From NCBI RefSeq assembly GCF_024160875.1, contig NZ_JAIULA010000006.1, positions 58,959 to 122,958 on the forward strand: a DNA stretch of 64,000 nt, given 5' to 3'. Origin of the DNA: Ligilactobacillus ubinensis (GTDB lineage Bacteria; Bacillota; Bacilli; Lactobacillales; Lactobacillaceae). Each line of letters begins with the position of its first letter. The first letter of the stretch is position 1. The position numbers were made by a program, and so were the translations under genes. The notes under the pieces are model-generated. The model did not search any database. It was not told the origin of the DNA and saw nothing but the letters and a program-made list of their open reading frames with translations. Positions 55,968-63,957 of the stretch are shown here, piece after piece.

Positions 55968-56695
55968 TATCTCAATTCCTCGCTTTCCTCTGCTTTTAAG
56001 AAAACTTCTTCTATAGACTCAACCGCATATTGTTTTTCTAAATTTTGAGGACTATCGTCTGCAATAATATTACCATGTAGTAATAAGGCTACTCGATCTG
56101 TTAACTCCGCTTCTGACATAACGTGTGTTGTAATCAAAATACTTGTTCCAGCATCTCTTAGTATGCCTAACTCTTGCCATATTTTTTTCCGCAATGCTGG
56201 ATCAATTCCAACAGTCGGTTCATCTAGAATTAATAATTCTGGACTTCCTAACAAAGCAATTGCTAATGACAATCTTCGCTTCATCCCCCCTGAATACTCG
56301 GATACACGACGATTTAAACTAGTTGATAAATCGACAATTCTGGCGACATGTGTAATTTCATTGGTTAACTGTTCTTTTGAAATACCTTTCATTTTAGCGA
56401 AAAACTCTAAGTTAGCTTTCGCAGATAGTGTTTCGTATAATGCATCAGATTGCGCCATATACCCAATTCGACCCAAGATTTTGCGATTTGGCATTGTCGT
56501 TGCTAATATAAAAGCCTCACCACCATCAGCTTTCTCCATCCCTAACATTGTTTTGATAACAGTTGATTTTCCAGCACCAGAAGGCCCTATTAATCCAAGA
56601 ATTTCACCTTTTTTTACTACTAAGTTAATTTCTCTAAGAACAACCTGTTTATCAAATTTCTTTCTTATCTGCTTTAGATAAACTACATATTTCAT
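55967..56695 (-). CDS. ABC transporter ATP-binding protein (drug exporter type)
   Basis: A 242-residue ATPase with Walker A GPSGAGKST, signature YSGGMKRR and Walker B LLILDEPTVGID, then the H-loop in ILITTHVMSEAE. It is the first gene of the ATPase-permease-TetR operon. Its promoter (56750-56778) contains a TetR operator in the spacer. Confidence 0.92.
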   Translation of the reverse strand: MKYVVYLKQIRKKFDKQVVLREINLVVKKGEILGLIGPSGAGKSTVIKTMLGMEKADGGEAFILATTMPNRKILGRIGYMAQSDALYETLSAKANLEFFAKMKGISKEQLTNEITHVARIVDLSTSLNRRVSEYSGGMKRRLSLAIALLGSPELLILDEPTVGIDPALRKKIWQELGILRDAGTSILITTHVMSEAELTDRVALLLHGNIIADDSPQNLEKQYAVESIEEVFLKAEESEELR

Positions 56696-56718
56696 AAAGA
56701 CATCCCCTTTTTAGGTCG

Positions 56719-56734
56719 GTGAGTAAGCACTCAC
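56719..56734. promoter_or_regulatory. TetR operator copy 2
   Basis: GTGAGTAAGCACTCAC, a 6-bp inverted repeat GTGAGT/ACTCAC around AAGC, downstream of the -10 and within the leader of the ATPase gene. Confidence 0.75.
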
Positions 56735-56749
56735 TTGGTTTACAAAATT

Positions 56750-56778
56750 AGTATAGTAAGTATTTACTCACTTGTCAA
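56750..56778 (-). promoter_or_regulatory. Promoter of the ABC-2 exporter operon with embedded operator
   Basis: Minus strand TTGACA (56778-56773), 17-base spacer, TATACT (56755-56750). The spacer is almost entirely filled by an operator, GTGAGTAAATACTTAC on the minus strand (56771-56756), related to the copy at 56719-56734 and 37 bases from it. TetR binding would directly block RNA polymerase. Confidence 0.85.
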
Positions 56779-56937
56779 TAAATATTATTTTCAGTATAGT
56801 TTGTACGAAACCACGTTCACATTGTGCTGAGAAATTTTTACTTATATTAAACTTTACTGCTATTAAATGATGTAAACTCTACCCTAGTTTTAAAACTTCC
56901 GCCACTCATAGGCATAGCTTTTTTTGATTGCAAAATA

Positions 56938-56967
56938 AAAGAAGTCTCTCTAATAAAAGACTTCTTT
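56938..56967 (-). terminator. Terminator of the two-gene membrane-protein operon
   Basis: AAAGAAGTCT pairs perfectly with AGACTTCTTT around a 10-base loop; on the minus strand the stem runs into TTTTATTTTG. Confidence 0.85.
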
Positions 56968-57010
56968 ATTACATCAATCTGATTTTTATATCTATGTTCC
57001 AACCATTAAC

Positions 57011-58213
57011 TTAAACTATTTCTTCATTTCCCTTGCTAGGCTTTGCTAAAGTTCCTGTGTCCTTTTGATCAGCCTGCTCCTGGGCAGTAGCAACCAAACT
57101 TTGAAGTTTTTGAATCGTTAGCTTTTGTGCTGGCTTTTGTGACTTGAATGTTGTAGCAATTTCACTAGCAACCTGATACTCACCTGCAAAATAATTAGCA
57201 AAATAGTTATCAAACTTGTTAAGACTATTCTTGTTTTTCTTGTTTCTCACGCTCTTTTTAAGTATCTTAAATTGCTCATAGACGTTTTTTGCATCTTCAT
57301 ACCGCTTAAGTTCAAGTAAGGATAAGATATGATATGGAATGGAATAAGCTTTAATTGTTTTTTTTAAAACTGCCCTATCAAAAATCTGGATACATTGTTC
57401 ATATTCAGCAACATGATACAGTGCATATATTAGATATTCTTCAAAACCTACTGCTACAATTGTTAAATCATAAGGAAGACTATATATTTCTTTAACAAAT
57501 AAAATAATCTCTCCAAAATTACCATTCCAAAGTTCTTCTCGAATACGCATAAATTCTTTGAGTACACATTTTATAAAAAAAGCAATGTTCACTATTTCCA
57601 AGACTATAACAAGAAAAACTATCCCCAATAAATATTTCCACAAAATAATCCCCATAAAAGCAATTAACAACAATACACTAGTGTTTGCTGAGAAAAGTAA
57701 CATATTCTTATAACAATTCTGAATATAGGTTTGAGAAAGTTGAATACTTTTTTTACGGCTACTTTCAAACCTCGTTACTTGCAGTTTATTAGTTACAAGC
57801 CCAAAGTCAGCTTGCGACTTACTTTTATTACGTTTTAAAATTTTACATAGGAAAATTAGTATCAACAAAACAAATAGGACTACAGAAAAAATCTGGTAAA
57901 AAGATGGTAAATAACGACCAAGATACACCGTCCCACCTAAACAAGCTATGCTGATGGATAAGTCTAAGCCAAAAGCTTTTTTATATGTCATTTGCCAAAA
58001 TTTTTTAGTGTTTTCAAATGTCCTCTTTTCTTCGATAAATAAATTATAAAAAATCAAAAAGAATAATTGACCAACACAAAGTGCACAAATCAACGATATT
58101 ATGCCTAGACTAATACTCTGATATTCAAATAATAGTACTAGTGCATTATATAAATAAAAACTTGAAAATATTGCTGCAAAACATCCAATTGCGATTTTCA
58201 ACGTTTTAACCAC
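57011..58213 (-). CDS. Uncharacterised membrane protein
   Basis: A protein of about 400 residues with TM helices in two clusters (roughly residues 5-60 and 90-130, then 175-225) and a cytoplasmic C-terminal half (230-400) rich in helices, including repeats such as YALYHVAEYEQCIQIFDRAV and LELKRYEDAKNVYEQFK that look like TPR units. GTG at 58213 behind GGGGG is the best start; the frame stays open to 58261 into the upstream gene. It is 17 bases after the propeller-like gene and shares its terminator. No family was recognised; helical repeats suggest protein binding. Confidence 0.65.
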   Translation of the reverse strand: MVKTLKIAIGCFAAIFSSFYLYNALVLLFEYQSISLGIISLICALCVGQLFFLIFYNLFIEEKRTFENTKKFWQMTYKKAFGLDLSISIACLGGTVYLGRYLPSFYQIFSVVLFVLLILIFLCKILKRNKSKSQADFGLVTNKLQVTRFESSRKKSIQLSQTYIQNCYKNMLLFSANTSVLLLIAFMGIILWKYLLGIVFLVIVLEIVNIAFFIKCVLKEFMRIREELWNGNFGEIILFVKEIYSLPYDLTIVAVGFEEYLIYALYHVAEYEQCIQIFDRAVLKKTIKAYSIPYHILSLLELKRYEDAKNVYEQFKILKKSVRNKKNKNSLNKFDNYFANYFAGEYQVASEIATTFKSQKPAQKLTIQKLQSLVATAQEQADQKDTGTLAKPSKGNEEIV

Positions 58214-58229
58214 AACTTCACACCCCCTT

Positions 58230-59507
58230 TTACTTTGCTGCTTGTTGCTTTTTATAGTCAAATGAAGCTAAATCCAAGCTTTCTTCCATAACAGCTTCCA
58301 TTAATTTATTATTTTTAGCATAATCACCATTTTCACCTTGTTGCATTATTAGGTATATTTTCCCCTTATAAGTATACATTGCGGAAGGTACAGTAAACGG
58401 ATTACCACCCTTTATGTTCTCAATGTCGTCAGGAAAATCAAGTGTAACCGGGCGCATGTTTTCTCCCCCATCATCAGAGAATTTGAAGCCGCCTAGCTTA
58501 CTAGCATAATAAACCAAATTATCATTATCCCAATAAACCAAAGTCACATTTGATTGATCAAGTGATTTAGGGAAACTAGCATTGGACCAAGTCTGCATAT
58601 CACTAGTATAAAGGGTTGCATAATAATCCGTGCCTAATGCTTCATCTGTTGCATAGGTCACATAAACTCGATCATCAGTTTTGGAGATAAAGGCCTTTGC
58701 TCGAAAACCCTTATATTTTAATTTTGAATAAGTCCAATGCTTCCCTTTATCTAAACTATACAAAATCCCTGTTGATTTTTTACGATACGCAACAAAAGCC
58801 GTAAACTCAGGGGTAATAATATAACTACCCGAATTAAGTGTTTCATCATATGAATTATTAGGTGTTATAAATACTTGCCGATAGCCATTAGGGACAAGAA
58901 CCTTATCTTTTTTATTATCATAAGTTACATAGAGTTTTTGATTCTCAGTAAAATACTTCATTGCCCTTGTCTTTGTAGTATTAGTTGGCAATTTCACAGC
59001 AATGTTGGTGTTCCTTTTTGCACTTTTTGAAGAATCACTTGCGTTTGAGTTTGTAAGACTCTTTTGTTTGGCTTTGTTTTGTATAAGCCAATGATTTTTA
59101 TGATGATATACGTAAAAATTTTGGTTTATAGCTAGTGAATCATCAAAATATGTTCTATCAAGGCTTGGTGCAAGCTTTTTATTATTCCCCTGATTATCGA
59201 AAATATAGGTAAATCTATACTTATTGCCGCCTCTCCAGCTTATCTGAAATCCAGAATAATATGCTAAGCGATAATTATATGGAACCTGCCATCCTTGATA
59301 AGAAACAATATTTTTCTCAGCCGCCTTTTTCAAGGCACTAACCTTTGAATTTGCAATTACATGTTGCTTTGTTGGCTTAGTATAGTTATGCCAAGCATAT
59401 TCTTGAACAGCAGCAACAACTGCAAAAACAACTAAATATAATATAACTGCGACTCCCCATTTTTTGATTTTCATCTTTTTCCACTCATTTACTTTAAGAT
59501 ATCTCAT
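58230..59507 (-). CDS. Membrane-anchored protein with sialidase-like Asp-box repeats
   Basis: A 425-residue protein with one N-terminal TM helix (about 17-37) and an extracytoplasmic remainder. Short motifs like sialidase Asp boxes occur: SLDKGKHWTYSK and SDDGGENMRPV, with related YTSDMQTWSNAS. These suggest a beta-propeller of the BNR type, without visible sialidase catalytic residues. The start may be the ATG at 59507 or that at 59474 (MKIKKWG). It is co-transcribed with the gene at 57011-58213, so the two probably act together at the membrane. Confidence 0.65.
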   Translation of the reverse strand: MRYLKVNEWKKMKIKKWGVAVILYLVVFAVVAAVQEYAWHNYTKPTKQHVIANSKVSALKKAAEKNIVSYQGWQVPYNYRLAYYSGFQISWRGGNKYRFTYIFDNQGNNKKLAPSLDRTYFDDSLAINQNFYVYHHKNHWLIQNKAKQKSLTNSNASDSSKSAKRNTNIAVKLPTNTTKTRAMKYFTENQKLYVTYDNKKDKVLVPNGYRQVFITPNNSYDETLNSGSYIITPEFTAFVAYRKKSTGILYSLDKGKHWTYSKLKYKGFRAKAFISKTDDRVYVTYATDEALGTDYYATLYTSDMQTWSNASFPKSLDQSNVTLVYWDNDNLVYYASKLGGFKFSDDGGENMRPVTLDFPDDIENIKGGNPFTVPSAMYTYKGKIYLIMQQGENGDYAKNNKLMEAVMEESLDLASFDYKKQQAAK

Positions 59508-59810
59508 ATTATTCTCTTATTTTTACCGTTATTCAATACAAATTATTTAAGTTTTCTTGAATAATTATCAACTCTTTTTACCTCCAAGATTATTTTTAAA
59601 TCCGTTTTTATCTAATGACTGGCTTTGACTTTTTCCAAACTCTTAATAAGATTTTGTTCAAATTCCGACGAATTATAATTCATTGTCTCTAGAAATCTTC
59701 TAAACACTAAAAAGCTGTCTACTCCCATTAAGAATAGACAGCTAGATAAATTATCCCAATTTTTTATCTTGAATTGTCAAATTAAATATAACTCTTTACC
59801 AAAATAGGCC
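59508..59810. other. Intergenic region with a terminator
   Basis: It includes the promoter region of the propeller-like gene and a hairpin AGCTGTCTA...TAGACAGCT at 59713-59743 that, followed by TTTTT on the minus strand, terminates the decayed abiE locus. Nothing else was recognised. Confidence 0.5.
59709..59743 (-). terminator. Terminator downstream of the abiE remnant
   Basis: Minus strand AGCTGTCTA pairs with TAGACAGCT around a 13-base loop and is followed by TTTTTAG. Confidence 0.8.
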
Positions 59811-59870
59811 TCATATGTCTCTTTTGACAAAAGCTAAAAATTGTTTTTTATCAGTATAATCAGATTTCAT
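59811..59870 (-). pseudogene. AbiEii-like toxin remnant (first codons only)
   Basis: An ATG overlapping the stop of the AbiEi remnant (ATGA) starts MKSDYTDKKQFLAFVKRD and stops after 19 codons. Position and coupling match the toxin gene of AbiE systems; the rest of the toxin is absent, replaced by non-coding sequence and a terminator. Confidence 0.45.
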
Positions 59871-60449
59871 GATAACACCGCCAGATATTTTCTAATTTCA
59901 TCTTCAACCTTAAATATCGTTGCATATTCCATCAATAACCGAATATTTTTTTCTTTTGCTCAACTTGCTTGCTTAATTGTTTCAGCATCTGATTGATCCC
60001 GTGTCCGGAGAATATCACATAAGGTTCGTTCACCCTTATAAACTTTGACCATGTGACCACCCGGGATTCTAATTTCATCCAGACCAATTTGGTAAAACTC
60101 TCTTTTTTGGCGGTAAATTTTCAATGGTGTCTTTAAGTTGCGACTATATGAATATAGGTAATGGAAAATTAATTTTATAAATACTAGGCGTTTAGTCAAT
60201 CATGCTATGTAAAAATAGAGCAGTATCTTTAAAATAGACTCCTTTTGACAAACAATATTGTAAAGCTGCCATATCATCGTCAAACTCTACTGGATCAATA
60301 TAAACACCGGGCATTAATCTTTCAAGTTACTGTTGCTTAGTCATTTTACTTAAAACTGCACGTGATATTCCTAAAACTGCAGCATCAGTATTTGTAATTT
60401 ATCCACCGTGAGAATTAATAAATGTCAGTACTTTTTCTATTTGTTTCAT
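59867..60449 (-). pseudogene. Decayed AbiEi-family antitoxin
   Basis: Conceptual translation from the ATG at 60449 gives an AbiEi-type antitoxin of about 194 codons: MKQIEKVLTFINSHGG, SRAVLSKMTKQQ, LERLMPGVYIDPVEFDDDMA, then KVYKGERTLCDILRTRDQSD and EDEIRKYLAVLS. It is broken by at least five in-frame stops (the first at codon 17) and one frameshift near 60090. The family is the antitoxin of type IV abortive-infection systems. It is clearly non-functional. Confidence 0.75.
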
Positions 60450-60676
60450 ATAGCCTCTCCATTTCCCATTTTACACATATTTTGTTACACAGTGAGTAAA
60501 ACTGAAATTTTTTAGTCATACATGCCGGTTAACTTGAAAGGCACTGGCTTTTTTTATCAAAGTCAAACTGCACTTGCCACTTTTGCTACTTTAAGCTGGG
60601 CTTGTACTCCTTACTTTGGCTCATTTAAGGGTCAATTTTCTTAGACAATTCCTGTAGAGTACTACGCAAAAATCTC
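60450..60676. other. Probable degraded sequence between abiE remnant and HD gene
   Basis: The minus strand gives fragments with coding character broken by stops (for example MSQSKEYKPSLK, QKWQVQFDFDKK), suggesting a decayed gene. The family was not recognised. Confidence 0.3.
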
Positions 60677-61255
60677 TTATAGATATAATCCCTTTTCAAC
60701 ACTCTTCTGTACAATGTCTTCAACTAGTTCCCACAGTTCTTTTGATTCGTTCTTGATAAACGATTTCTTTTTCAATACCATTTCTGAGGTCATATTCTCA
60801 GGGTTGTAATTTTTATCAGAAACCACTAAATGATTTATTAGTGGGACTAAAGCATCTATTATCCTAGCATATCGCGCTTCAGGACTACCACCCTTCTCAA
60901 ACTCTTGCCATAATTTCCGTAACTCTTCGGACTGATCTATAGGTAATAATTCTGTACTCCTATTAAACGAAAGTAATTCTTTCTCGTGGGAACTTTTTTT
61001 CCCTTTTTCATCATATGCCCATGTATCTCCAGCATAGACTTCTCCTAAATCATGGATGAGTAACATTTCAATTACTTTTTCCATATCCAATTTATCTGGA
61101 TAATATTCCTTAAAAACTGAAGCCATAATGGCACCTTGCCACTGATGTTCTGCATCGTTTTCAAATCTACCATCTAAAGTTCTATTATGCCTTGTAACCG
61201 CCTTAGATTTCTCAATTTCTGCAATAAATGATACTTGTTTTTTCAGTCTATTCAT
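60677..61255 (-). CDS. HD-domain phosphohydrolase (YfbR/HDDC2-like)
   Basis: A 192-residue HD protein. Metal ligands are seen in RFENDAEHQWQGA (His), LLIHDLGEVYAGD (His-Asp) and a later Asp in RIIDALVPLINH. The closest known relatives are 5'-deoxynucleotidases and HDDC2-type nucleotide hydrolases, so a nucleotide-pool role is likely. RBS AGGAG precedes the ATG. It lies between the abiE remnant and an IS3 element and appears intact. Confidence 0.85.
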   Translation of the reverse strand: MNRLKKQVSFIAEIEKSKAVTRHNRTLDGRFENDAEHQWQGAIMASVFKEYYPDKLDMEKVIEMLLIHDLGEVYAGDTWAYDEKGKKSSHEKELLSFNRSTELLPIDQSEELRKLWQEFEKGGSPEARYARIIDALVPLINHLVVSDKNYNPENMTSEMVLKKKSFIKNESKELWELVEDIVQKSVEKGLYL

Positions 61256-61401
61256 TTTTATACTCCTTTTATAATTTTATTTACTTAGATATCGATGACT
61301 CTTCTATGAGTAAATTGATGTCTTTACCAGTTACACTACATCTGTACAAGCTCTTTAACAAGTAGTACTGATAAATTAAATGTGGATCTGAGTCAAATTT
61401 T

Positions 61402-61427
61402 TGGACATCTCTTGGTAGAATTGTTGA
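61402..61427 (+). repeat. IS3 terminal inverted repeat (right)
   Basis: TGGACATCTCTTGGTAGAAT and following bases; pairs with 62625-62650 with a few mismatches. Confidence 0.8.
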
Positions 61428-61467
61428 AACAATTGATTACGGATTATTTCATTACCTCGACTGAAAA

Positions 61468-62331
61468 TTAGGCAGTGAATTGTCGTTGTTCAAACATATT
61501 TGGTGTCAAATAATTCAAACTACTGTGAATGCGATGATTGTTGTAAAAGCCCTCGATGTACTGAAATAGCGTTATTTTTTCACTTTCGAAATTTTTATAA
61601 GTGTGTAAATAGACCTCCTCTTTTTTCAAAGATGCATGAAATGATTCAATAGTTGTGTTGTCATAAGGACAGCCTTTGCGGCTGTAAGAATGTTTGATTT
61701 CTAACTGTTTAAGGGCTTCATTAAACATATTGCTGGTGTATTGAGAGCCCATATCTGAATGAAGAATCAACTTTTCTTTAGATGTTTTCTGAGTTCCAAA
61801 AGCTGCCTTCAAAGTTTGTAGGCATAAATCTACAGTCATGTTTTTTGAAAAACAGTGGGCAATGATTTTTTTCGAATGAAGATCTTGGATGGATGAAAGA
61901 TAACACCAACCATCTAGAACTGTATAAATATAGGTAATATCTGTAACCCACTTTTGGTTAAGTGAAGTTATTGAAAAGTCCTGTTTTATTAGGTTGAGGA
62001 ATTGATCCAATTTTTGCATTGTAGTTGGTCCTGGACGCCACTTTCTAACTGTTTTTGACCAAAGGCCAAGCTCTCTCATAATTTTTTGAACTAATTTCAA
62101 ACTTGCATGATCACCTTGACGATTCAAGATGTAATGGATTTTTGGCGCACCATAGATATCATGAGATTCATGATATATTTTAGTGATTTGTTCTTTTAAG
62201 TACTCATGATACAGTTTTTGCTTTGATGTTTTGTGATTTTTAGTGGCGTAATAGGTTGACCTTGGGAAAGATAATATAGTACAAGATTCTTGGATAGTAT
62301 GTTTAGGTTCGTTGACTTCAATAGCTGCCAA
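61468..62331 (-). CDS. IS3-family transposase OrfB (DDE integrase domain)
   Basis: A 287-residue transposase. The HTH_21 region is at the N-terminus (LKEQITKIYHESHDIYGAPK), and the DDE triad lies in KWVTDITYIY (D), LHSDMGSQYTS (D) and NTTIESFHASLKKE (E). Its frame is open upstream to the slippery A7 tract at 62373-62379, so it is normally made as an OrfAB fusion by -1 frameshifting. It appears intact. Confidence 0.93.
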   Translation of the reverse strand: MAAIEVNEPKHTIQESCTILSFPRSTYYATKNHKTSKQKLYHEYLKEQITKIYHESHDIYGAPKIHYILNRQGDHASLKLVQKIMRELGLWSKTVRKWRPGPTTMQKLDQFLNLIKQDFSITSLNQKWVTDITYIYTVLDGWCYLSSIQDLHSKKIIAHCFSKNMTVDLCLQTLKAAFGTQKTSKEKLILHSDMGSQYTSNMFNEALKQLEIKHSYSRKGCPYDNTTIESFHASLKKEEVYLHTYKNFESEKITLFQYIEGFYNNHRIHSSLNYLTPNMFEQRQFTA

Positions 62332-62345
62332 CCATTCATCAGATG

Positions 62346-62603
62346 TTACTTTTTCGCGAATATGGTTAATGCTTTTTTTAAGATATCGTTCTCACTTTCA
62401 AGTTGAGCTAATCGTTTTTGTAAAGCTAAGACATCTGCTTGGGTTTGCCCAGTGGCATCATCCTTTGTGTAAAGTTTTGCCCAATTATAAATTATCGCAT
62501 TTGACAGACCATATTCGTTTTTTAATTCATTGATTGAAGTTCCGTTGTTATATAAATCAACAATTGTCTTTTTAAAATCAACGGTATATTTCTTCCTTTT
62601 CAT
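62346..62603 (-). CDS. IS3-family transposase OrfA
   Basis: An 85-residue protein with an HTH (VDLYNNGTSINELKNEYGLS) and a leucine-zipper tail (LQKRLAQLESENDILKKAL). It ends in KKALTIFAKK. A slippery A AAA AAG (62378-62372 on the minus strand) within DILKKAL allows -1 shifting to KSINHIREKVTSDEWLAA and on into OrfB. The start is the ATG at 62603; the GTG three codons earlier is too close to the RBS. Confidence 0.92.
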   Translation of the reverse strand: MKRKKYTVDFKKTIVDLYNNGTSINELKNEYGLSNAIIYNWAKLYTKDDATGQTQADVLALQKRLAQLESENDILKKALTIFAKK

Positions 62604-62624
62604 AGGCGGCACGATCCTTTCATA

Positions 62625-62650
62625 TTTAAAATTCTACCAGATCATGTCCA
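62625..62650 (-). repeat. IS3 terminal inverted repeat (left)
   Basis: Reads TGGACATGATCTGGTAGAAT from 62650 on the minus strand; partner of 61402-61427. Confidence 0.8.
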
Positions 62651-62792
62651 TAAATTCATACTAGCATCAAGATAGATAGTTAATTAATAAGTAGACTAGA
62701 AAAAGATGATTCGTTAAAATAAATTATTTATGTATTAAGCGTTTTTTTAATATGGTAAAATTATTGTAAATAGCAGTAAAGGAGAGTAAGTA

Positions 62793-63890
62793 GTGAGCAC
62801 TCGAGAACAAGCAATTTTATACTGGCTTTTAGTTTTACTATTTCTTATTATAGTATTTGGAAGAAAAAACAATCTGCTGGACTCTTTAAAAGATGTTATC
62901 AAATACACGATAAAATTTTTATTAAATCCTATTGCTATGGTAATAATTGCAATTAATTTACTGTACATCTTTATAATTTATTATTTCGTATATAAAGATG
63001 ATTTGCAAATTTCTTTATGGTATATAAAAGACTACTTAATTGTTTTACTTTTTTCAGTATTTCCAATTGTTGAGTATTTAAAGAAATTGAAATTTAGTGA
63101 AATATTTCATGAGAAAACAACTGAACTGTTCAGTTTAGTAACGATTCTTCTCTTTATAAATTCAACGTATACTTTGCCCGTTGTTTGGGAAATGGTATTA
63201 GTATTTGTTGTAACGTTTCTTTCTATATTTATAGCAGTCGCAAATCAAAAGGAAGATACGAAAATTGTCTCTAAGTTTTTTAATTTTTTCTTGATAGGTA
63301 TAGGTTTATTTATGATATACACGTCACTAGATCAATTTCTTAAAAATGTGAAAGATATTTTTTCGTTAGATTTTTGGATTTCCTTTGGAATAGAACCTTT
63401 GGTATGGGTATTAAATATTCCTGTAATTTATCTAGCTAGAGAGATGATTTACATAGAAAAAAAACTTATCTTCAGTGACCATAAAAATAGGATATATAGT
63501 TATTTTATATATTGGTTTCAAATGCTAGTGAAAAAAATAAAATTTAGAAAATATAAAGATATTTATCCTGTTTTATCTAGTTCTATAAAGGAAGCTAAAG
63601 AACTATCCGCTATTGGAGGAAACCGTATTTATATAAAAATAAATATAGAAAATATATCAAATGAGATTTTAATATCCATTGTTAGTGATGCCATATTGGG
63701 ACGCAATAAATATACGGGCATAATTAATCAAAGAGAGAAGTACCCTAATGTAGTAGAAATAAGAAATAAGAATAACGAATTATATGCATTTTGGCAAGAT
63801 TCGTTTATAACTCCTGAATACAGAGATAATAGAATAGATGGTATGGAAACTATTGAATTAATAGAAGGAATTAAGTTAGTTCAGAATTAA
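62793..63890 (+). CDS. Uncharacterised membrane protein
   Basis: A 365-residue protein with about six TM helices (roughly residues 9-22, 44-67, 76-95, 115-150, 160-178, 195-212) and a basic cytoplasmic C-terminal domain (235-365). The start is GTG behind AAGGAGAG. The C-terminal part (SIKEAKELSAIGGNRIYIKI) could be a nucleotide- or peptide-binding domain but matches no family I can name. It is alone between an IS3 element and a terminator at the window edge, which suggests an accessory gene. A defence or phage-related role is possible but unsupported. Confidence 0.6.
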   Translation: MSTREQAILYWLLVLLFLIIVFGRKNNLLDSLKDVIKYTIKFLLNPIAMVIIAINLLYIFIIYYFVYKDDLQISLWYIKDYLIVLLFSVFPIVEYLKKLKFSEIFHEKTTELFSLVTILLFINSTYTLPVVWEMVLVFVVTFLSIFIAVANQKEDTKIVSKFFNFFLIGIGLFMIYTSLDQFLKNVKDIFSLDFWISFGIEPLVWVLNIPVIYLAREMIYIEKKLIFSDHKNRIYSYFIYWFQMLVKKIKFRKYKDIYPVLSSSIKEAKELSAIGGNRIYIKINIENISNEILISIVSDAILGRNKYTGIINQREKYPNVVEIRNKNNELYAFWQDSFITPEYRDNRIDGMETIELIEGIKLVQN

Positions 63891-63931
63891 AAGATTATTG
63901 GTTGCAAAATGGTTGCATAATATAGTAAGCA

Positions 63932-63957
63932 TCCACCAGCATAGCTGGTGGCTTTTT
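63932..63957 (+). terminator. Rho-independent terminator
   Basis: CCACCAGC-ATA-GCTGGTGG followed by CTTTTTT. It ends the orphan membrane gene; a second hairpin AGCCCT-AGA-AGGGCT follows at 63961-63975. Confidence 0.85.

Larger units (their letters stand above)
56696..57010. other. Intergenic region upstream of the exporter operon
   Basis: It contains both TetR operators, the exporter promoter, and the terminator of the gene at 57011-58213. Between 56780 and 56935 nothing was recognised. Confidence 0.5.
61402..62650 (-). mobile_element. IS3-family insertion sequence
   Basis: A 1249-base element bounded by imperfect inverted repeats of about 26 bases starting TGGACAT (61402) and, on the other strand, TGGACAT (62650), both continuing to TGGTAGAATT. 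It carries orfA and orfB in the IS3 arrangement with a slippery A-tract between. No clear direct repeat flanks it. Confidence 0.88.

Noticed and set aside
61396..62656. Target-site duplication around the IS3 element
   Set aside because: The flanks (left ...AAATTTT, right TAAATTC...) give no convincing 3-4 base direct repeat, so recombination between copies or later mutation is possible.
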